Below are positions 21,355 to 22,821 of a DNA stretch of 22,821 nucleotides, one piece after another. The first letter of the stretch is position 1; every line of letters starts with the position of its first letter. The notes under the pieces are model-generated. The model worked only from the letters and a program-made list of their open reading frames with translations. It did not search any database and was not told the DNA's origin. The translations under genes were made by a program, and so were the position numbers. Source of the stretch: CAZUFB01 sp048173955 (GTDB lineage Bacteria; Actinomycetota; Coriobacteriia; Coriobacteriales; UMGS124); contig DBEYOB010000152.1 in the NCBI GenBank assembly GCA_048173955.1, positions 1 through 22,821 on the forward strand, in the 5' to 3' direction.

Positions 21355-22373
21355 TCAGTCTAGCAGACCGAGACCTCGTGTCAAGCGCTCCGCGAAGGTC
21401 AGCGAGGCCACGGCGGGGTTCTCATGCGGAAGACAGGACCCCTCCCCGTGGAGGTAGCCGAACAGGTCGGCCAGCGCACGCTCGCGGTCTGCTCTCACGG
21501 TGCCCTCGGGGACGGTTCGAGAGTAGAGGTACAGCAGAGTGCACATCTGGGCCATCCGCGGGCTCCCAAGCCGCTTGGCGCGCAGGCGCTTCGGGACGCC
21601 GCACGAGGCAAGCGCCCTCGTGACCGCGTCAGGCGCGCGCCAGCGTCGAGACGGGCACTCGGAGAGGTCGTTCACCACGCACGACCCGTGCGCGGAGGCG
21701 TTGCGGATCGACTTGACCCACTTAAGGTGGTAGTGGAGGTCCGAGAGCTCGCGGTCGCCCCAGCAGTCCGCACAGAACCTCAGGACGCCGAGGAAGGCGC
21801 CGAACGAGACGACCTCGCAAACGCCCAGAGCGGCATGTCGCGCCGGTACTTGCGCACGACGTCGCCGGCGTAGGGGTCGTCCTCGCGGCGATCGAGCTCG
21901 CCCTCCAGGTACGACCTCTGCCTGTCGGTGACGGAGGCCATGTAGTCGCGCATGACGGAGTAGCCGTCCTCGCCGGCGACCTCGGCGGCGGCGAGCAGGC
22001 GCACCTTGGCGAAGTGCTCGAGGTCGAGCGCCATCGGCAGCAGGGCGTCGCGCAGCTTGCGGTCGAGGTTGGACAGGACGCGCAGGTGCCCGAAGTCGAG
22101 GCCGACGTACTGCCCGTCGCACTCGCCGCCAGCGCGCTTCTCGAAGAGCTTCCGGTAGGCGTAGACGCGGAAGAACTGGCACTTCTCGCGCAGGTGGGCT
22201 GCGGCCACCTCCTCGGAGACGAGGTCGAACGTTATTCCTTTGGACTTCATGTGGGCGATCTGCTGTCCGACGGTGAGCATGGGCTTGGGGCGCGGCCCTG
22301 CCAACGCTTCGTTCAGCCGTGCTGCGGGCGCGCCCGTGCCGGGTGCCTGGTCCGCCCTCGTCTCGCTCTCCAT
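21355..22373 (-). pseudogene. Abi_2 (AbiD/AbiF-like) abortive infection protein, frameshifted
   Basis: The first frame (ATG at 22371-22373, GGAGGGA upstream) encodes about 185 residues, including MLTVGQQIAHMKSKGITFDL and LRDALLPMALDLEHFAKVRLL, which are typical of Abi_2 proteins. Near 21816-21818 it runs into a wrong frame after MPLWAF. The second frame continues with EVVSFGAFLGVLRFCADCW and carries RNASAH, the R-x4-H motif of HEPN ribonucleases, to the stop at 21355-21357. Joined, they give about 338 residues, a normal length. One base appears to be missing at GC-GAG. This may be a true inactivating deletion, a phase-variable state or a sequencing error; no classical slippery heptamer is seen. 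Intact relatives are phage-defence or toxin-like RNases. Confidence 0.8.
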
Positions 22374-22507
22374 CCGGGGTCCCTCCGTTCCTTCGTCCGC
22401 CCATTCTACCAGCGCTCCATTGCGGAGGACAGTGCCGGGGAGCAGAGGCTTGCAGAGGGATGTGCGGGACCGCCCGTGGGGAATGTCTTTTGGGCGGCCC
22501 CTCGCCG
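22374..22507. other. Gap between the MFS and Abi genes
   Basis: A minus-strand TAGAAT (about 22409-22404) may be the -10 box of the Abi gene. GGACCGCCC and GGGCGGCCC (about 22469-22501) form a hairpin with a 16-nt loop that probably ends MFS transcription. Nothing else is seen. Confidence 0.35.
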
Positions 22508-22821
22508 TCAGCCCCTAGCGGAGCGCGCGAGCCAGGCCGCGGCGGCGGCGGTGGCTGCGGCTGCCGCGAGCGCGATGGCCCACGCGGGGACGAGGTCGAG
22601 CGCGACGCCGTAGCCGAGCTGACCCAGGGGCGTGGCGAAGTTCGCCAGCATGAGGGTGAGCGCCATGACCTTGCCCACGAGGGTGCCCGGGCTCTCGGTC
22701 TGGAGCCAGCTCGTGGCCACGACGCTCATGCACATGCAGACTGCCATCGTGGGGAGGTAGAGGGCGGCGAGCGCCCCGAAGGTGCCGAGCGCCGGCAGCG
22801 GGGCGGCGAGCGCGCCGGCGA
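22508..22821 (-). CDS. MFS transporter, C-terminal part only
   Basis: The last 103 or so residues of a membrane transporter; the rest lies beyond the right edge. Three hydrophobic helices are visible. The segment MCMSVVATSWLQTESPGTLV, followed by GKVMALTLMLANFATPLGQL, matches the helix 10-11 region of major facilitator drug-efflux proteins of the MefA/macrolide-efflux type, where QxxxP and GKV/GRV are typical. The final helix is very Ala-rich, ending WLARSARG with a basic C-terminus. The stop is TGA at 22508-22510. The substrate is unknown. It lies upstream of the Abi gene on the same strand, separated by 134 bp with a hairpin. Confidence 0.75.
   Translation of the reverse strand, partial: AGALAAPLPALGTFGALAALYLPTMAVCMCMSVVATSWLQTESPGTLVGKVMALTLMLANFATPLGQLGYGVALDLVPAWAIALAAAAATAAAAAWLARSARG

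Overview
The window is GC-rich (roughly two thirds G+C by eye), with strong Shine-Dalgarno sites, sigma70-type promoters and a gene set that suggests a gut Coriobacteriia (Collinsella/Olsenella-like). The taxon is inferred from style and content only; no rRNA or marker gene is present. It looks like an ordinary chromosome with a large share of transporters and regulators. No integrase, transposase or CRISPR array is visible.

Layout. 1-2553 (minus): a Tat-exported oligoendopeptidase F, cut by the left edge, and an alpha/beta hydrolase. 2554-3445: a long non-coding stretch with two bidirectional promoter-like sites, the first copy of a 220-bp repeat (element A1) and a possible gene remnant. 3446-4930 (plus): an ABC-F ATPase. 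4931-5419: non-coding, with a second type of long inverted-repeat element (B). 5420-6229 (minus): an AIM24-family protein. 6409-8605 (plus): a YtrA-type GntR regulator plus ABC ATPase plus permease operon with an operator over its promoter. 8671-8893: element A2. 8987-11384 (minus): a P1B-type metal ATPase and its small membrane partner, divergent from a 26-residue membrane peptide (11546-11626). 11724-15296 (minus): a pair of ABC exporter half-transporters, divergent from an AraC regulator with a cysteine cluster (15423-16490). Element A3 lies at 16621-16843. 16966-18174 (minus): an XRE regulator with a TPR-like C-terminus. 18617-18889 (minus): an orphan RelB/DinJ-like antitoxin. 18991-20311 (minus): a SAM methyltransferase and a TetR repressor that share one operator type. 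20565-21194 (plus): a membrane-anchored XRE regulator. 21284-22373 (minus): a frameshifted Abi_2 (AbiD/AbiF-like) HEPN gene followed at its 3' end by a compact structured-RNA candidate. 22508-22821 (minus): the C-terminus of an MFS transporter.

Four observations stand out. (1) Element A occurs three times, is 219-220 bp each time and lies outside genes. It has about 45-nt imperfect inverted arms and two internal hairpins whose stems change with compensation between copies, so it looks like a structured RNA or REPIN-like family. (2) The Abi_2 gene has an RNA-like double hairpin starting a few bases after its stop codon, which recalls the reported pairing of AbiF-type HEPN proteins with small RNAs. 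(3) The metal ATPase has SCA where CPx is usual, and it travels with a PacL/DUF1490-like helper and a micro-peptide. (4) Several local regulator circuits can be read from palindromes: GntR, TetR with two sites, AraC/ABC with TTAGTTAG half-sites, and XRE.
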